Shown: positions 1 to 9,055, counted from the first letter of the stretch. The stretch is 40,101 bases of DNA from Pelodictyon luteolum (GCA_020721225.1 DYNE01000020.1:1-40101); one strand, 5' to 3'. Program-made: numbers and translations. The notes: a model not told the origin generated them from the letters alone.

Positions 1-136
1 TTTCATGTAAGACTCTTTCATTCTCTACTCTTTGCCGGTTTTAATCGGCGCTTTCGGAGCGTCCCCTGTGCTGAATTTTGAGTTCAGAAAATCGACATAC
101 AGTCATATCATATTTACGAAGATAATCTCGTTGATT

Positions 137-245
137 GATCTCGGAGGTAATCAGAAGCGGGTGATAGGTCGGATTATCGGGGAAAATAGCAATCTTATGG
201 CGCCATCTTTTTTAATGCTGAGTGTTTCACGATCATACCTTTGAC
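137..245 (-). pseudogene. decayed copy of an S24 repressor C-terminus
   Basis: Read on the minus strand this stretch resembles the last part of the intact repressor gene just upstream. Around 205-235 it encodes a K-H-S-A-L-K-K-D-G-A-I-R-L-L segment that lines up with the repressor's region after its catalytic lysine. In a second frame around 137-178 it encodes N-P-T-Y-H-P-L-L-I-T-S-E-I, which matches the repressor's N-P-I-Y-H-P-I-A-I-T-P-D-M. The two pieces are in different frames because this copy carries five extra bases between the matching blocks, so it cannot encode a working domain. At DNA level the best block is GGGTGATAG-TCGG, shared with 350-363. Inferred to be a relic of a tandem duplication; no N-terminal half was seen. 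Confidence 0.5.
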
Positions 246-277
246 AAAAAAGGTCTCTCCGAAAGTGCCGATAACGG

Positions 278-1006
278 CTATCCGTAATGCCGTACTGCGG
301 CGAGGACGGTGCCGAGAATGCGAAAATCCATGTCTGGCGTGATGGCTATCGGGTGATAGATCGGGTTCTCAGGAACAAGCGAAACCGCTCCGCCGACGCT
401 GATGGAGAGTGTTTTGACGGTCACTTCGCCGTTGATGCTTGCTATGACCACCTGACCGTGTTTGGCTTTTTCTGTTGCTTCGACAAGCAGCGTATCGCCG
501 TGTATGATGCCGATATCGATCATGCTGTCGCCGTTGACCTTGAGCGCATAGATGTTCTTTTTACCCCGAATCCAGGATGACGGCATATCGAGATACTCTT
601 CTACCTCGCCACCTGCTATATCGGGCGTACCCGCTGGAACTGCGGCGATATAGAGGGGGACTCTCGCAAGCTGCTCTCCTGTATCACGCTCAGCCCCACC
701 ATGCAGAACATGACGCATCTGACGTTCAAGCAGATTGAGGCGGATTCCGAAATCAACTTCGGGCAACGAGGTTTCTGCCTCGCTTTTGAGCATTTTGCCC
801 CTGCCGGAGAGCATCCATTCCGGATTGACGGGAAATTCCCTGCACAGAGACATCAGAACGGATGCGGTCGTTCCGCCCTTATCGTTTTCGATTTCGGAAA
901 CCCGGTTGCCGGAAATACCTATTTTTATCCCGAACTCATCCTGACGAAGAGCAAAATGATCGCGAAGTGCTTTGACGCGCCGGCCGAGAGAAAGAACTGT
1001 TTCCAT
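278..1006 (-). CDS. XRE-family repressor with S24 (LexA/CI-type) self-cleavage domain
   Basis: A 242-residue two-domain repressor. Residues about 8-62 form a helix-turn-helix of the XRE/Cro type. Residues about 115-238 form an S24 peptidase domain. The self-cleavage machinery looks intact: Ala125-Gly126 is the expected cleavage site, Ser161 (in G-D-S-M) the nucleophile and Lys198 (in E-V-T-V-K) the general base. The Ser-Lys spacing of 37 residues equals that of E. coli LexA. Such proteins bind operators as dimers and are inactivated by RecA-stimulated autocleavage after DNA damage. The HTH is the phage-CI/XRE type rather than the LexA winged helix, so this is probably a phage-like or stress repressor and not LexA itself. 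Palindromes just upstream suggest autoregulation. Its targets are unknown and no phage genes lie nearby. Confidence 0.9.
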   Translation of the reverse strand: METVLSLGRRVKALRDHFALRQDEFGIKIGISGNRVSEIENDKGGTTASVLMSLCREFPVNPEWMLSGRGKMLKSEAETSLPEVDFGIRLNLLERQMRHVLHGGAERDTGEQLARVPLYIAAVPAGTPDIAGGEVEEYLDMPSSWIRGKKNIYALKVNGDSMIDIGIIHGDTLLVEATEKAKHGQVVIASINGEVTVKTLSISVGGAVSLVPENPIYHPIAITPDMDFRILGTVLAAVRHYG

Positions 1007-1036
1007 TGTTCCGCATGTTTACTGTTTACCAATAGA

Positions 1037-1088
1037 ATTATCGGATAATCGGTAATAAAGAAAACGATTTTCACTATTATCCGAATTT
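1037..1088. promoter_or_regulatory. candidate operator(s) of the S24 repressor
   Basis: A perfect 13-bp palindrome, ATTATC-G-GATAAT, lies at 1037-1049, about 31 bases upstream of the repressor start. A second copy of the ATTATC half-site, followed by CGAATT, begins at 1076, 39 bases away. The GATAAT half read on the minus strand could double as a -10 box, so a bound repressor would block its own promoter. Inferred from position and symmetry only. Confidence 0.45.
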
Positions 1089-1366
1089 ACGAAAAAATCA
1101 GGACAATATGCAAGTGTTCATGCAGACGAGGCCTGTGGCGGTAATAGATAAAATAGAGAATTCGCTCGCCCATGCCTCAAATTTCGGTACTGATGCATAT
1201 CATTCGACCCGAGCAGGTATTCCGGGCGTTATCCGAAAGCACTCCACGGCATTTCCATTTCGTCACGATATTTGTACCTTGACAGATAGATCCACATACA
1301 AAAAACGGGTGGGCGCCATGCTGGCCGATGATTCCTGAAGCGCCTGAATGTTGTTAATCACATGTT
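1089..1366. other. intergenic region, no convincing gene
   Basis: About 280 bases between the repressor operator region and the amidohydrolase start. A 76-codon open frame (1108-1338, plus) is present, but its product resembles no family I know and has no clear ribosome binding site. A TTGACA hexamer at 1279-1284 has no good -10 partner at normal spacing. No RNA gene or strong hairpin was seen. Confidence 0.4.
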
Positions 1367-2581
1367 ATGAATACAGATATTTCAGCCGTACTTGCTAAAC
1401 GGATCCGGGAGCGTGCATCGGAGATTTTTCCTGAAACGGTTTCGCTGCGCAGAGAGATCCATCTGCACCCGGAACTATCTTATGAAGAGGTAAGAACGAC
1501 CGCGCTGATAATCGATTATCTGCGAAAACTCGATATCGAACCGGAGTCGCCTTTTCTTGAAACCGGAGTCGTTGCCCTTATCCGCGGTGAAGGGATTGAT
1601 TGCGGCGAACGCAGTCTGATAGCCCTGAGAGCCGATATCGATGCGTTACCGATCACTGAAGAAAACAGCCACGGTTTCTGTTCGTCCGAAGCAGGAAAAA
1701 TGCACGCATGCGGGCATGATATGCATACGGCTATGCTGCTGGGAGCAGCCAAATTGATTATGGAGTTCCGTTCCGAACTTCGAGGCGACGTGCTGCTGAT
1801 TTTTCAACCTGCCGAGGAAAAAGCTCCCGGCGGCGCCAGGCCGTTGATTGAAGCCGGTCTATTCAAGCGATTCAAACCGGATGCGATTCTCGGACAACAC
1901 TGCTTTCCAAGCGTGAAAACCGGCAAAGTCGCGCTTTCAAAAGGCAGTTTTATGGCGGCTACCGACGAGTTGTATTTTACGGTTCACGGACGGGGTGGGC
2001 ATGCGTCGGCTCCGCATAAGGCAGCGGATCCGGTGCTTGGCGCAGCGCATATCATTACCGCAGTTCAGCATCTTGTGAGCCGCGTTGCCCCTCCGCATGA
2101 ACCGGCCGTTGTTTCCATTGCCTCGATTCACGGCGGTAACGCTCCGAATGTGATTCCCTCGACCGTAACGATGGCGGGCACCATGCGCACCATGAACGAG
2201 TCGCTGCGAGCAAAGCTCAAGGAGCGACTTAAGGAAACGGTGACCTGTACCGCCAGAGCGCTGGGAGTGGAGGCGGAACTTGAAATAAGAACCGGGTATC
2301 CCGTACTGGTCAATGATCCGGAGGTAACCGAAGAGGCGGAAACCTTCTGCCGGGAGTTTCTTGGCGAACGGAATGTGCTGCAGAGCGAATCGCTGATGAC
2401 CGCGGAGGATTTTGCCTATTATCTGCAGGAAGTTCCCGGAACTTTCTGGCAGATCGGAACCGGTACAGGTTCGGCGGAAGGGGGCAATACCCTGCATTCG
2501 GCAACGTTCAATCCCGAAGAGCGGGCTCTGGAAACCGGAACAGGGTTGCTTGCCTATGCCGCACTCAGGTTTTTTCTTTAA
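1367..2581 (+). CDS. M20-family amidohydrolase (N-acyl amino acid / hippurate hydrolase type)
   Basis: A 404-residue cytosolic metallopeptidase of the M20D group, which removes acyl groups from N-acylated amino acids (hippurate, N-acetyl amino acids, indole-acetyl amino acids). Visible family signatures are H-P-E-L-S near residue 34, A-C-G-H-D-M-H at 114-120 with metal-binding Cys/His/Asp, Q-P-A-E-E-K-A-P-G-G at about 147-156 with the catalytic glutamate, and a C-terminal L-H-S-A-T-F-N-P. A dimerisation (lid) domain lies between about 185 and 300. Length is normal. The true substrate cannot be told from sequence. The neighbouring arginine genes use N-acetylated intermediates, but ArgJ already recycles acetyl groups, so a link to arginine synthesis is speculative. 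Confidence 0.92.
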   Translation: MNTDISAVLAKRIRERASEIFPETVSLRREIHLHPELSYEEVRTTALIIDYLRKLDIEPESPFLETGVVALIRGEGIDCGERSLIALRADIDALPITEENSHGFCSSEAGKMHACGHDMHTAMLLGAAKLIMEFRSELRGDVLLIFQPAEEKAPGGARPLIEAGLFKRFKPDAILGQHCFPSVKTGKVALSKGSFMAATDELYFTVHGRGGHASAPHKAADPVLGAAHIITAVQHLVSRVAPPHEPAVVSIASIHGGNAPNVIPSTVTMAGTMRTMNESLRAKLKERLKETVTCTARALGVEAELEIRTGYPVLVNDPEVTEEAETFCREFLGERNVLQSESLMTAEDFAYYLQEVPGTFWQIGTGTGSAEGGNTLHSATFNPEERALETGTGLLAYAALRFFL

Positions 2582-2617
2582 GCATGCTATAACGGTGTTC
2601 CCTACCTGACTACAACG

Positions 2618-2645
2618 CCAAAGCGCTCCGCAGGGAGCGCTTTGG
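2618..2645. terminator. hairpin between convergent genes
   Basis: A perfect 12-bp stem (2618-2629 with 2634-2645) and a four-base GCAG loop sit 37 bases after the amidohydrolase stop and 24 bases beyond the aldolase stop on the other strand. There is no T-run on either side, so it would be a weak or bidirectional terminator, or a 3'-end stabilising hairpin. Confidence 0.6.
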
Positions 2646-2668
2646 GCAGATAATACGACCAATCACAT

Positions 2669-3643
2669 TCAGGCTTTTCCGTTCGAGCCGAGAACGTTCA
2701 TGATTTTGTGGATATAGAGTTTCTTGAGGGAATCCCTTGCAGGTCCGAGATATTTTCGCGGATCGAACTCTTCGGGTTTTTCATCGAGCACCTTGCGGAC
2801 AGCTGCCGTCATGGCAAGTCGCCCGTCGGAATCGATATTGATTTTACAAACAGCGGACTTGGCCGCAAGACGAAGCTGATCTTCGCTGATGCCGATGGCG
2901 TCTTTGAGTTTGCCGCCGTGCGCATTGATGATCTGAACGAGCTCCTGGGGAACGGAGGATGCGCCATGCAGTACAATCGGAAAGCCCGGAATGCGCTGCT
3001 CAATTTCACTGAGAATGTCGAGACGGATTTTTGGATCTTCACCGGGTTTGAACTTGAATGCTCCGTGCGAAGTGCCGATGGAGATGGCAAGGCTGTCAAC
3101 GCCGGTTTTCGAAACGAAGTCTTCTACCTCTTCCGGCTGGGTATAGGTGTGATGGGCAGCGGAAACTTCGTCTTCGATACCTGCCAGCACGCCGAGTTCG
3201 CCTTCGACGGTAACATCATATTGATGAGCGTACTCGACAACTTTTTTCGTGAGAGCGACGTTATCTTCATAGGAAAGATGAGAGCCGTCTATCATGACTG
3301 ACGAAAAACCGGATTCGATACAATCCTTGCAGAGTTCGAAACTGTCTCCGTGATCGAGATGAAGCACGATAGGTACAGGAGTTCCGAGTTCGGCAGCATA
3401 GGCTACCGCTCCCTGGGCAAGGAATTTCAGAAGCGTTTCGTTAGCGTAGCTTCTCGCTCCTTTGGATACCTGAAGGATTACCGGTGAAGCCGTTTCGGCG
3501 CAGGCCATGATGATTGCCTGTAACTGCTCAAGATTATTGAAGTTGTAGGCCGGGATGGCATAACCGCCCTTGACGGCTTTTGCGAAAAGGTCGCGGCTGT
3601 TGACAAGTCCCAGATCTTTATAGCTTACGGACATCTTTTCCAT
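2669..3643 (-). CDS. fba: class II fructose-bisphosphate aldolase
   Basis: A 324-residue zinc-dependent aldolase that interconverts fructose 1,6-bisphosphate with dihydroxyacetone phosphate plus glyceraldehyde 3-phosphate. Family motifs are present: L-H-L-D-H-G-D (first zinc/catalytic region), V-E-G-E-L-G-V-L-A-G-I-E-D, S-I-G-T-S-H-G-A-F-K-F, and V-L-H-G-A-S-S-V-P for phosphate and zinc binding. In an autotroph using the reductive TCA cycle the enzyme would run mainly towards hexose synthesis. It is monocistronic, convergent with the amidohydrolase and divergent from the protease gene; the 137 bases upstream should carry both promoters. An ATG at codon 4 is an alternative start. Confidence 0.96.
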   Translation of the reverse strand: MEKMSVSYKDLGLVNSRDLFAKAVKGGYAIPAYNFNNLEQLQAIIMACAETASPVILQVSKGARSYANETLLKFLAQGAVAYAAELGTPVPIVLHLDHGDSFELCKDCIESGFSSVMIDGSHLSYEDNVALTKKVVEYAHQYDVTVEGELGVLAGIEDEVSAAHHTYTQPEEVEDFVSKTGVDSLAISIGTSHGAFKFKPGEDPKIRLDILSEIEQRIPGFPIVLHGASSVPQELVQIINAHGGKLKDAIGISEDQLRLAAKSAVCKINIDSDGRLAMTAAVRKVLDEKPEEFDPRKYLGPARDSLKKLYIHKIMNVLGSNGKA

Positions 3644-3780
3644 AGAAAGGTTTTGCTTAATTGTTTATTTTGCGGCGAATTTTTACTCTGCATACAGCTT
3701 ATTCTGCAGTTTAACTGTTTGCCAATATAATATATTTGTTTCGCATTAAAGAAAACTCAAGCGGTCACTAACGATAAACC

Positions 3781-5874
3781 ATGGACTACCATACCCCGGC
3801 GATCATAAAAAAAGGATTGATTGTCGTTTTTGTCTCATTAGGCTGCACAGCTTCGGCTATAGGGAAAAACACAAAGCCGTTTCTGCCGGCAGTGGCGGTC
3901 GTTCCGCTGAAACCGACCGAAACACAACAGGCGGCAGGTAAATATGTAACCCAGTATTTGCTGAAAAACCATTACCGCAAGGTTCCGGTAAATGACTCGC
4001 TCTCACAGCAGATTTTCCAGCGCTATCTTGAGCATCTTGACGGGAGCAAGAGTTATTTCCTGGCCGGGGAGGTATTGTCTTTGAAAAAGTTTTACGGAAA
4101 TCGTATCGACGACGAGTTTCTTCAGGGAAAGACGACCTCCGGATTTGCAGTTTATAACCAGTTTCTGCGCAGGGCTAAAGAGAAAATGCGATTTATGAAA
4201 GCCACAGCAGATACCGTGCGTTTCAATTTTACCAGACAGGAATCTCTCGATCTTGACCGCAAGAACGATCCCTGGCCGGCAGACAGGAAGCAGTTGCAGG
4301 CGCTCTGGAAAAAAGAACTTAAATACCAGTGGCTGAACATGAAGTACTCGGAGGGGAATGACAAATCGATTCGAACCGAGCTTTCAAAAACGTTTGCGAA
4401 CCGTCTCAAGCTGCTGAATCAGCAGAAACCCGATGATGCGCTGCAGGCATACATGTATGCGGTAACGACCTCGTTCGATCCGCATACCAGCTATTTCTCG
4501 CCCGACGAATTCGAAAACTTTCAGATTGATCTCAGCCGTTCACTCGAAGGTATAGGCGCCCGACTGCAGATGGAAAGCGAATATACCGTTGTCAATGAGG
4601 TTATTCCCGGCGGGCCTGCATTCAGAAGCAATTTATTGAAAAAATCCGACAGGATTATCGGAGTCGGTCAGGGAGCAGGAGGGGAAATTATCGATGTGCG
4701 AGGATGGAGAATCAACGATGTGGTGAAACTGATTCGCGGAAAAAAAGGGACCTCTGTCCGTCTGAAAATTTATCCTGCAAGCCAGGGAGGCAGGGGACCG
4801 GCAAAAATCGTCAGACTGCTGCGCGACAAGGTTGATCTGCAGGAGCAGGCTGCCCGGAAAAGCATCATCGAACGGGAAAAATATAAAATCGGAGTTATCA
4901 CCATCCCGTCTTTTTATCTGGACTTTGAAGGGCAGAAGCTTAACGTCAACAATTACAACAGCACGACAAGGGATGTTTCGAGAATTCTCGGCGAACTCGG
5001 TGCCGCCGGCGTCGATGCCGTGATAGTCGATCTGCGGGACAACGGAGGCGGTTCACTCGAAGAAGCCGTCAACGTGACCGGGCTTTTCATTCCAACCGGC
5101 CCGGTGGTTCAGATCAGCAACTCTTCAGGCGGAAAAATGGTGCTGCGCGATGAAGACAGGCGGGTGCTCTATAACGGGCCGATAGCCGTGCTGGTTAACC
5201 GTTACAGCGCTTCCGCATCTGAAATCTTTGCCGCTGCAATTCAGGATTATGGCCGTGGGGTTATTATAGGAGAGCGTACATTCGGTAAAGGTACGGTTCA
5301 AAGCCTTGTCAAGCTGAACCGCCCGTTCAGTTTTCTTTCGAAACAGACGGAACTCGGCCAGTTGAAGCTGACTGTTGCGAAATTTTACCGGATCTCGGGA
5401 GGCAGCACCCAGCACAAAGGCGTATCTCCGGATATTTCAATTCCCTCGCTGATCGATACAGCTACAATCGGAGAGGACACCTATACCAGCAGTCTTCCCT
5501 GGAGCACAATTTCAAAAACCTTTTACCGACCGGTTTCCGCTATTTCGCAGAATGAAATCGGCAGGCTCAGGCAGAGCTATCAGACCGGGATCATTTCAGA
5601 CAGGACAAGCAGGGAGTATGTTAGGGATCTCGGCATTCTTAACCGAATCAGAAAAAGAAAAACGGTCTCCCTGAGCGAAGCGGCATTCAAGGCTGAAAAT
5701 GAAGAGCTGAAGAGAATTGAAAAACGGTGGATGAACGAAGATGACAGCCTGAAGGAAAAAAGTTACTACGATTTCATGCTGAACCGCTCGGCTGACATCA
5801 TGAACGACCTGATCGGGATAAAAAAATCCGGGCAGGCGGGATCGCCTGCCCGAAGAATGCTGTCGCTGAATTAG
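3781..5874 (+). CDS. prc: periplasmic C-terminal processing protease (Prc/tail-specific type, S41A)
   Basis: A 697-residue exported serine protease that trims or degrades periplasmic and membrane proteins from their C-termini. The N-terminus has a hydrophobic segment at about 12-26 (signal peptide or anchor). A PDZ domain with the S-L-E-G-I-G-A substrate loop lies around 255-345. The S41 domain carries the Ser-Lys dyad: Ser478 in S-A-S-A-S-E-I and Lys503 in F-G-K-G-T-V-Q. Their 25-residue spacing equals that of E. coli Prc. The long N- and C-terminal extensions are typical of Prc rather than the shorter CtpA. The last 45 bases double as the terminator hairpin of the convergent arginine operon. 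The stop codon lies only 9 bases from the argH stop. Confidence 0.93.
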   Translation: MDYHTPAIIKKGLIVVFVSLGCTASAIGKNTKPFLPAVAVVPLKPTETQQAAGKYVTQYLLKNHYRKVPVNDSLSQQIFQRYLEHLDGSKSYFLAGEVLSLKKFYGNRIDDEFLQGKTTSGFAVYNQFLRRAKEKMRFMKATADTVRFNFTRQESLDLDRKNDPWPADRKQLQALWKKELKYQWLNMKYSEGNDKSIRTELSKTFANRLKLLNQQKPDDALQAYMYAVTTSFDPHTSYFSPDEFENFQIDLSRSLEGIGARLQMESEYTVVNEVIPGGPAFRSNLLKKSDRIIGVGQGAGGEIIDVRGWRINDVVKLIRGKKGTSVRLKIYPASQGGRGPAKIVRLLRDKVDLQEQAARKSIIEREKYKIGVITIPSFYLDFEGQKLNVNNYNSTTRDVSRILGELGAAGVDAVIVDLRDNGGGSLEEAVNVTGLFIPTGPVVQISNSSGGKMVLRDEDRRVLYNGPIAVLVNRYSASASEIFAAAIQDYGRGVIIGERTFGKGTVQSLVKLNRPFSFLSKQTELGQLKLTVAKFYRISGGSTQHKGVSPDISIPSLIDTATIGEDTYTSSLPWSTISKTFYRPVSAISQNEIGRLRQSYQTGIISDRTSREYVRDLGILNRIRKRKTVSLSEAAFKAENEELKRIEKRWMNEDDSLKEKSYYDFMLNRSADIMNDLIGIKKSGQAGSPARRMLSLN
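5820..5852 (-). terminator. intrinsic terminator of the arg operon, inside prc
   Basis: Read on the minus strand, a perfect 10-bp GC-rich stem (5843-5852 with 5829-5838, loop 5839-5842) is followed within two bases by seven Ts (the A-run 5820-5826). It starts 32 bases after the argH stop. This is a classical Rho-independent terminator. It lies entirely within the last codons of the convergent prc gene, where the codons also encode K-K-S-G-Q-A-G-S-P-A-R. Confidence 0.85.
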
Positions 5875-5883
5875 GAAACTCCA

Positions 5884-7266
5884 CTAAAGCAGCTTTTTTG
5901 CTTCTTCAAGCTGTATTGCTACAGAGTCGAAGGAGCAGCTGCCATGAGTTTTTTTTGCCTTGATGCTCGCTTCGGGTTTAAGGGCAGCGTAAATATCGCT
6001 CTCGAACAGCTCCGAAAACGTTTTGTACACGTCCAGGGTGATGCCGGGAAGCGCAGTGCCGGACATGAGGCTGTGAGAGACGATTTTGCCGGTAACCCGG
6101 TGAGCGTCCCTGAACGGGAGCTGTTTTTTTACCAGATACTCGGCAATCTCGGTAGCAAGGCTGAGATCATCGGCCGTCAGCTTTGCAAGCCGCTCCTCTT
6201 TGAGTGTGGTGTGTTCGAGCAGCTTTCCGAAAATAGAGACGCTCTCGATGGTCGTTTCGGCCGTATCGAAAAGCGGGGGTTTGTCCTCCTGCATATCCCG
6301 GTTATAGGAGAGAGGAAGCCCTTTCATGATGGTCAGCATGGTGATGAGACTGCCGTAAACCCTTCCGGTTTTTCCCCGTACCAGTTCCGCAATATCTGCA
6401 TTTTTTTTCTGCGGCATAAGCGAAGAGCCGGTGGCAAAGGCGTCGCTGATTTCAAGGTAGCCGAACTCGTAGGAGCTCCAGAGAATCAGATCTTCGGCAA
6501 ATCTTGACAGGTGCATCATCACCATCGAACAGACGGAAATAAACTCGATAACGGTGTCACGGTCACTCACGGCATCGATGCTGTTGGAGAACACTCCGTC
6601 GAAATCAAGCAACTCCGCGCTTCTTGCGGGGTTGAGCGGAAGGGTGCTTCCGGCAAACGCCGCCGCACCGAGCGGAGAGATGTTGACCCGCTTGAGAAGA
6701 TCGGTCAGCCGGTCGCGGTCGCGCCGGAACATGTTGAAATAGGCGAGGTAGTAATGGCCGGCCGATATGGGCTGTGCCCGCTGCAGATGGGTGTAACCGA
6801 AAATGATCGTCTCCCTGTAGGTTTCAGCCTTCGAAACGAGGGTTTTCTGCAGTCCCTGCAGTGCCTTACCAAGCGTGCCAATCTGCCGGCGAAGATAGAG
6901 GCGGGTATCGGTGGCAACCTGATCGTTCCGGCTTCTTCCGGAGTGTATTTTTCCTGCTGCGGCACCGATTTTTTCTTTCAGGCGATTTTCGATCACCGTA
7001 TGAATGTCCTCGTCTTCCCAGTGAGGCACGAGATCGCCAGCTTCAAGTTCCGCTCCGATTTCCTCCAGGCCGCGAATAATCTGCCCTGACTCCTCTTCGG
7101 ATATTATTCCCTCTTCGGCCAGCATGGTGACGTGGGCTGTCGAGCCCTCTATATCCTCCCTGAAAAGAGCTTTATCGACATGCACCGATGAAGAGAATCG
7201 GAGCGCGTCACGGTCGAACGGCTCGGAAAACCGGCTCTGCCAGAGAAGTTCTTTCTTGTTGCTCAT
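5884..7266 (-). CDS. argH: argininosuccinate lyase
   Basis: Last step of arginine synthesis: splits argininosuccinate into arginine and fumarate; cytosolic homotetramer of the fumarase/aspartase superfamily. The signature [12 protein letters not shown] is present (usually ...K-N-P-D), as are [12 protein letters not shown] and T-H-L-Q-R-A-Q-P. The ATG at 7266 (M-S-N-K-K-E-L-L-W) is chosen over an in-frame start 18 codons upstream because homologues begin at this point; this gives 460 residues, the usual length. It is the last gene of the arg cluster, separated from argG by 117 bases that fold into a long hairpin. No clear Shine-Dalgarno sequence is seen. Confidence 0.95.
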   Translation of the reverse strand: MSNKKELLWQSRFSEPFDRDALRFSSSVHVDKALFREDIEGSTAHVTMLAEEGIISEEESGQIIRGLEEIGAELEAGDLVPHWEDEDIHTVIENRLKEKIGAAAGKIHSGRSRNDQVATDTRLYLRRQIGTLGKALQGLQKTLVSKAETYRETIIFGYTHLQRAQPISAGHYYLAYFNMFRRDRDRLTDLLKRVNISPLGAAAFAGSTLPLNPARSAELLDFDGVFSNSIDAVSDRDTVIEFISVCSMVMMHLSRFAEDLILWSSYEFGYLEISDAFATGSSLMPQKKNADIAELVRGKTGRVYGSLITMLTIMKGLPLSYNRDMQEDKPPLFDTAETTIESVSIFGKLLEHTTLKEERLAKLTADDLSLATEIAEYLVKKQLPFRDAHRVTGKIVSHSLMSGTALPGITLDVYKTFSELFESDIYAALKPEASIKAKKTHGSCSFDSVAIQLEEAKKLL

Positions 7267-7316
7267 GAAAAACGTTGTGTTGTTAGCAAGAGATATCAAT
7301 GCAATACGGAGGGGTT

Positions 7317-7381
7317 GCAAACGGCTCGACGCTCCTGAGAGGTATCCGCAGGGAAATTACCGTCAGGAGCGTAACCGTTGC
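7317..7381. other. long imperfect hairpin between argG and argH
   Basis: A perfect 10-bp stem (7329-7338 with 7363-7372) is extended inward by GGTA/TACC (7341-7344 with 7358-7361) and outward by ACGG/CCGT (7321-7324 with 7375-7378). There is no T-run, so it is not a typical terminator. It may be an mRNA processing or stabilising element, or a partial terminator that lowers argH expression. Confidence 0.55.
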
Positions 7382-7383
7382 GA

Positions 7384-8586
7384 TTACAGACCGGGATTGA
7401 CTTCGCTGAAGGTTTTCATGCCAAGCCCGTACAGGTGAATAAACCCTGCCGCAGCCTTGTGGTTGAAGGTGTCCGATTCGGTGTAGGTTGCCAGTTCCTC
7501 GTTGTAGAGCGAGTTGGGCGAGTTCCTGCCGAGCAGCGAGACGCCTCCTTTGTAGAGTTTAAGGCGCACAAGACCGGTTACCGGTTTCTGGGTTTCGTCA
7601 ACGAAGGCGTCAAGGGCCTTGCGCATCGGGGAGAACCAGGTGCCGTTATAAATTATGTTGGCGTAGTCCTGGCTGATGTTCTTCTTGTACTGGAATACGG
7701 TTTTTTCAAGCGTCAGACGTTCAAGTTCCCTGTGCGCGAAGTGCAGGATGGTTGCTGCCGGTGCCTCATAAATTTCACGCGACTTGATGCCGACGACGCG
7801 GTTTTCGATCATGTCGAGACGACCGATACCGTTGGCTGCGCCGATCTCGTTGAGTTTCTGGATCATGTCGAGTCCGCTCATGCGCTCGCCGTCGAGATCT
7901 ACCGGTATGCCTTCCACAAATTCGATCTCCACCGCTGACGGAGTATCGGGCGCATTTTCCGGAGAGGTGGTGATCTGGTAGGCATCCTCGGGAGGTGTCA
8001 CCATGGGATCTTCGAGCACGCCGCATTCGATGCTGATGCCCCAGATGTTCTCGTCTATGGAGTATGGGCTTTTCTTTGTAGCCGATACCGGAATGTTATG
8101 TTCAAGAGCGTAGGCGATCTCTGCCTCGCGCGAAGTGAACTCCCATTCGCGCAACGGAGCGAGAATTTTCAGGTGAGGAGCGAGAGCGGCAAAGGTAACC
8201 TCGAAACGAACCTGATCATTGCCTTTTCCCGTACAGCCGTGGGCGAGCATGGTGCAGTCCTCTTCGATCGCCACATCGACAAGAGCTTTGGCAAGCAGCG
8301 GACGTCCGAGAGCCGTGGCAAGGGGATAGACATCCTCATACAGTGCGCCGGCCTTCAGTGCCCTCCAGATATACTCTTCAACGAAGGTTTTGCGGAGATC
8401 GACAAACCTGAAAGCCGAGGCCCCCGTCGAATATGCTTTTGATTCGAGGTTTTCGATCTCTTTCTGCTGACCGAGGTTACCGGTAACGGCAACAATTTCG
8501 GCGTCATATTTGTCTTTGAGCCATTTGATCATCACGGAGGTATCGAGGCCTCCGGAATAGGCAAGTGCAATTTTTTCCTTACTCAT
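7384..8586 (-). CDS. argG: argininosuccinate synthase
   Basis: Joins citrulline and aspartate using ATP to give argininosuccinate, the substrate of the neighbouring ArgH. The 400-residue length is standard. The N-terminal ATP pyrophosphatase loop A-Y-S-G-G-L-D-T-S is at residues 9-17, and [14 protein letters not shown] (about residues 115-128) is the aspartate/citrulline-binding signature. It starts 18 bases after argR on the minus strand, consistent with one operon. Confidence 0.97.
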   Translation of the reverse strand: MSKEKIALAYSGGLDTSVMIKWLKDKYDAEIVAVTGNLGQQKEIENLESKAYSTGASAFRFVDLRKTFVEEYIWRALKAGALYEDVYPLATALGRPLLAKALVDVAIEEDCTMLAHGCTGKGNDQVRFEVTFAALAPHLKILAPLREWEFTSREAEIAYALEHNIPVSATKKSPYSIDENIWGISIECGVLEDPMVTPPEDAYQITTSPENAPDTPSAVEIEFVEGIPVDLDGERMSGLDMIQKLNEIGAANGIGRLDMIENRVVGIKSREIYEAPAATILHFAHRELERLTLEKTVFQYKKNISQDYANIIYNGTWFSPMRKALDAFVDETQKPVTGLVRLKLYKGGVSLLGRNSPNSLYNEELATYTESDTFNHKAAAGFIHLYGLGMKTFSEVNPGL

Positions 8587-8604
8587 GCGTTACGTGATTG
8601 ATTG

Positions 8605-9051
8605 TCAGTTTTTGGAAAGATTTTCTTGAATATAGGATATCACCTGTGAAATCTGCGCTACGGAAACGGGAATAACAAGCACGGTATCATCGCCTGCAAT
8701 GGTACCGAGAATCTGCGAATTTTTCAGCTGGTCGAGAAAAGAACCCACGCCGTGCGCTCTTCCCGGAAGGGTTTTAATGATGATGACGGCTTCATTGGAC
8801 TGAATGGAAAGCACCTCGACCTCTACAAGTCCCTTGATGATATTGCCTGGATTTTCTTCCGGCAGAGCAAGACGGTATCCGTTCAGACCTTTGGAACGGA
8901 TGATGCCAAGCTCCGAGCAGTCTCTCGACAGTGTGGCCTGAGCCACTCTGATACCGGCCTCTTCAAGCAGTCGAATGAGATCGTGCTGATTGCCGACCTC
9001 ATGGAGATGCAGCATCTCTCTTATTTTCGACTGCCGTACCTGTTTGTTCAT
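8605..9051 (-). CDS. argR: arginine repressor ArgR
   Basis: A 148-residue transcription factor that senses arginine and binds ARG boxes as a hexamer. The N-terminal winged helix-turn-helix (about 5-65) includes A-Q-A-T-L-S-R-D, the usual recognition helix. The C-terminal oligomerisation/arginine-binding domain carries G-T-I-A-G-D-D-T-V-L-V (about 117-127), whose Asp-Asp pair contacts arginine. It is embedded between argF and argG (gaps of 4 and 18 bases), so the repressor is made with the enzymes it controls. Its targets are very likely the ARG boxes upstream of argC. Confidence 0.95.
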   Translation of the reverse strand: MNKQVRQSKIREMLHLHEVGNQHDLIRLLEEAGIRVAQATLSRDCSELGIIRSKGLNGYRLALPEENPGNIIKGLVEVEVLSIQSNEAVIIIKTLPGRAHGVGSFLDQLKNSQILGTIAGDDTVLVIPVSVAQISQVISYIQENLSKN

Positions 9052-9055
9052 CCGA

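Noticed and set aside
278-1006. LexA itself
   Set aside because: The DNA-binding domain is an XRE/Cro helix-turn-helix, not the LexA winged helix; only the S24 half is LexA-like.
1108-1338. 76-codon open frame between the repressor and the amidohydrolase
   Set aside because: No recognisable family, no ribosome binding site, composition unlike neighbouring genes; probably chance.
5941-6507. Long plus-strand frames opposite argH, argG and argB
   Set aside because: Antisense shadows of strongly conserved enzymes; their translations have no family signature.
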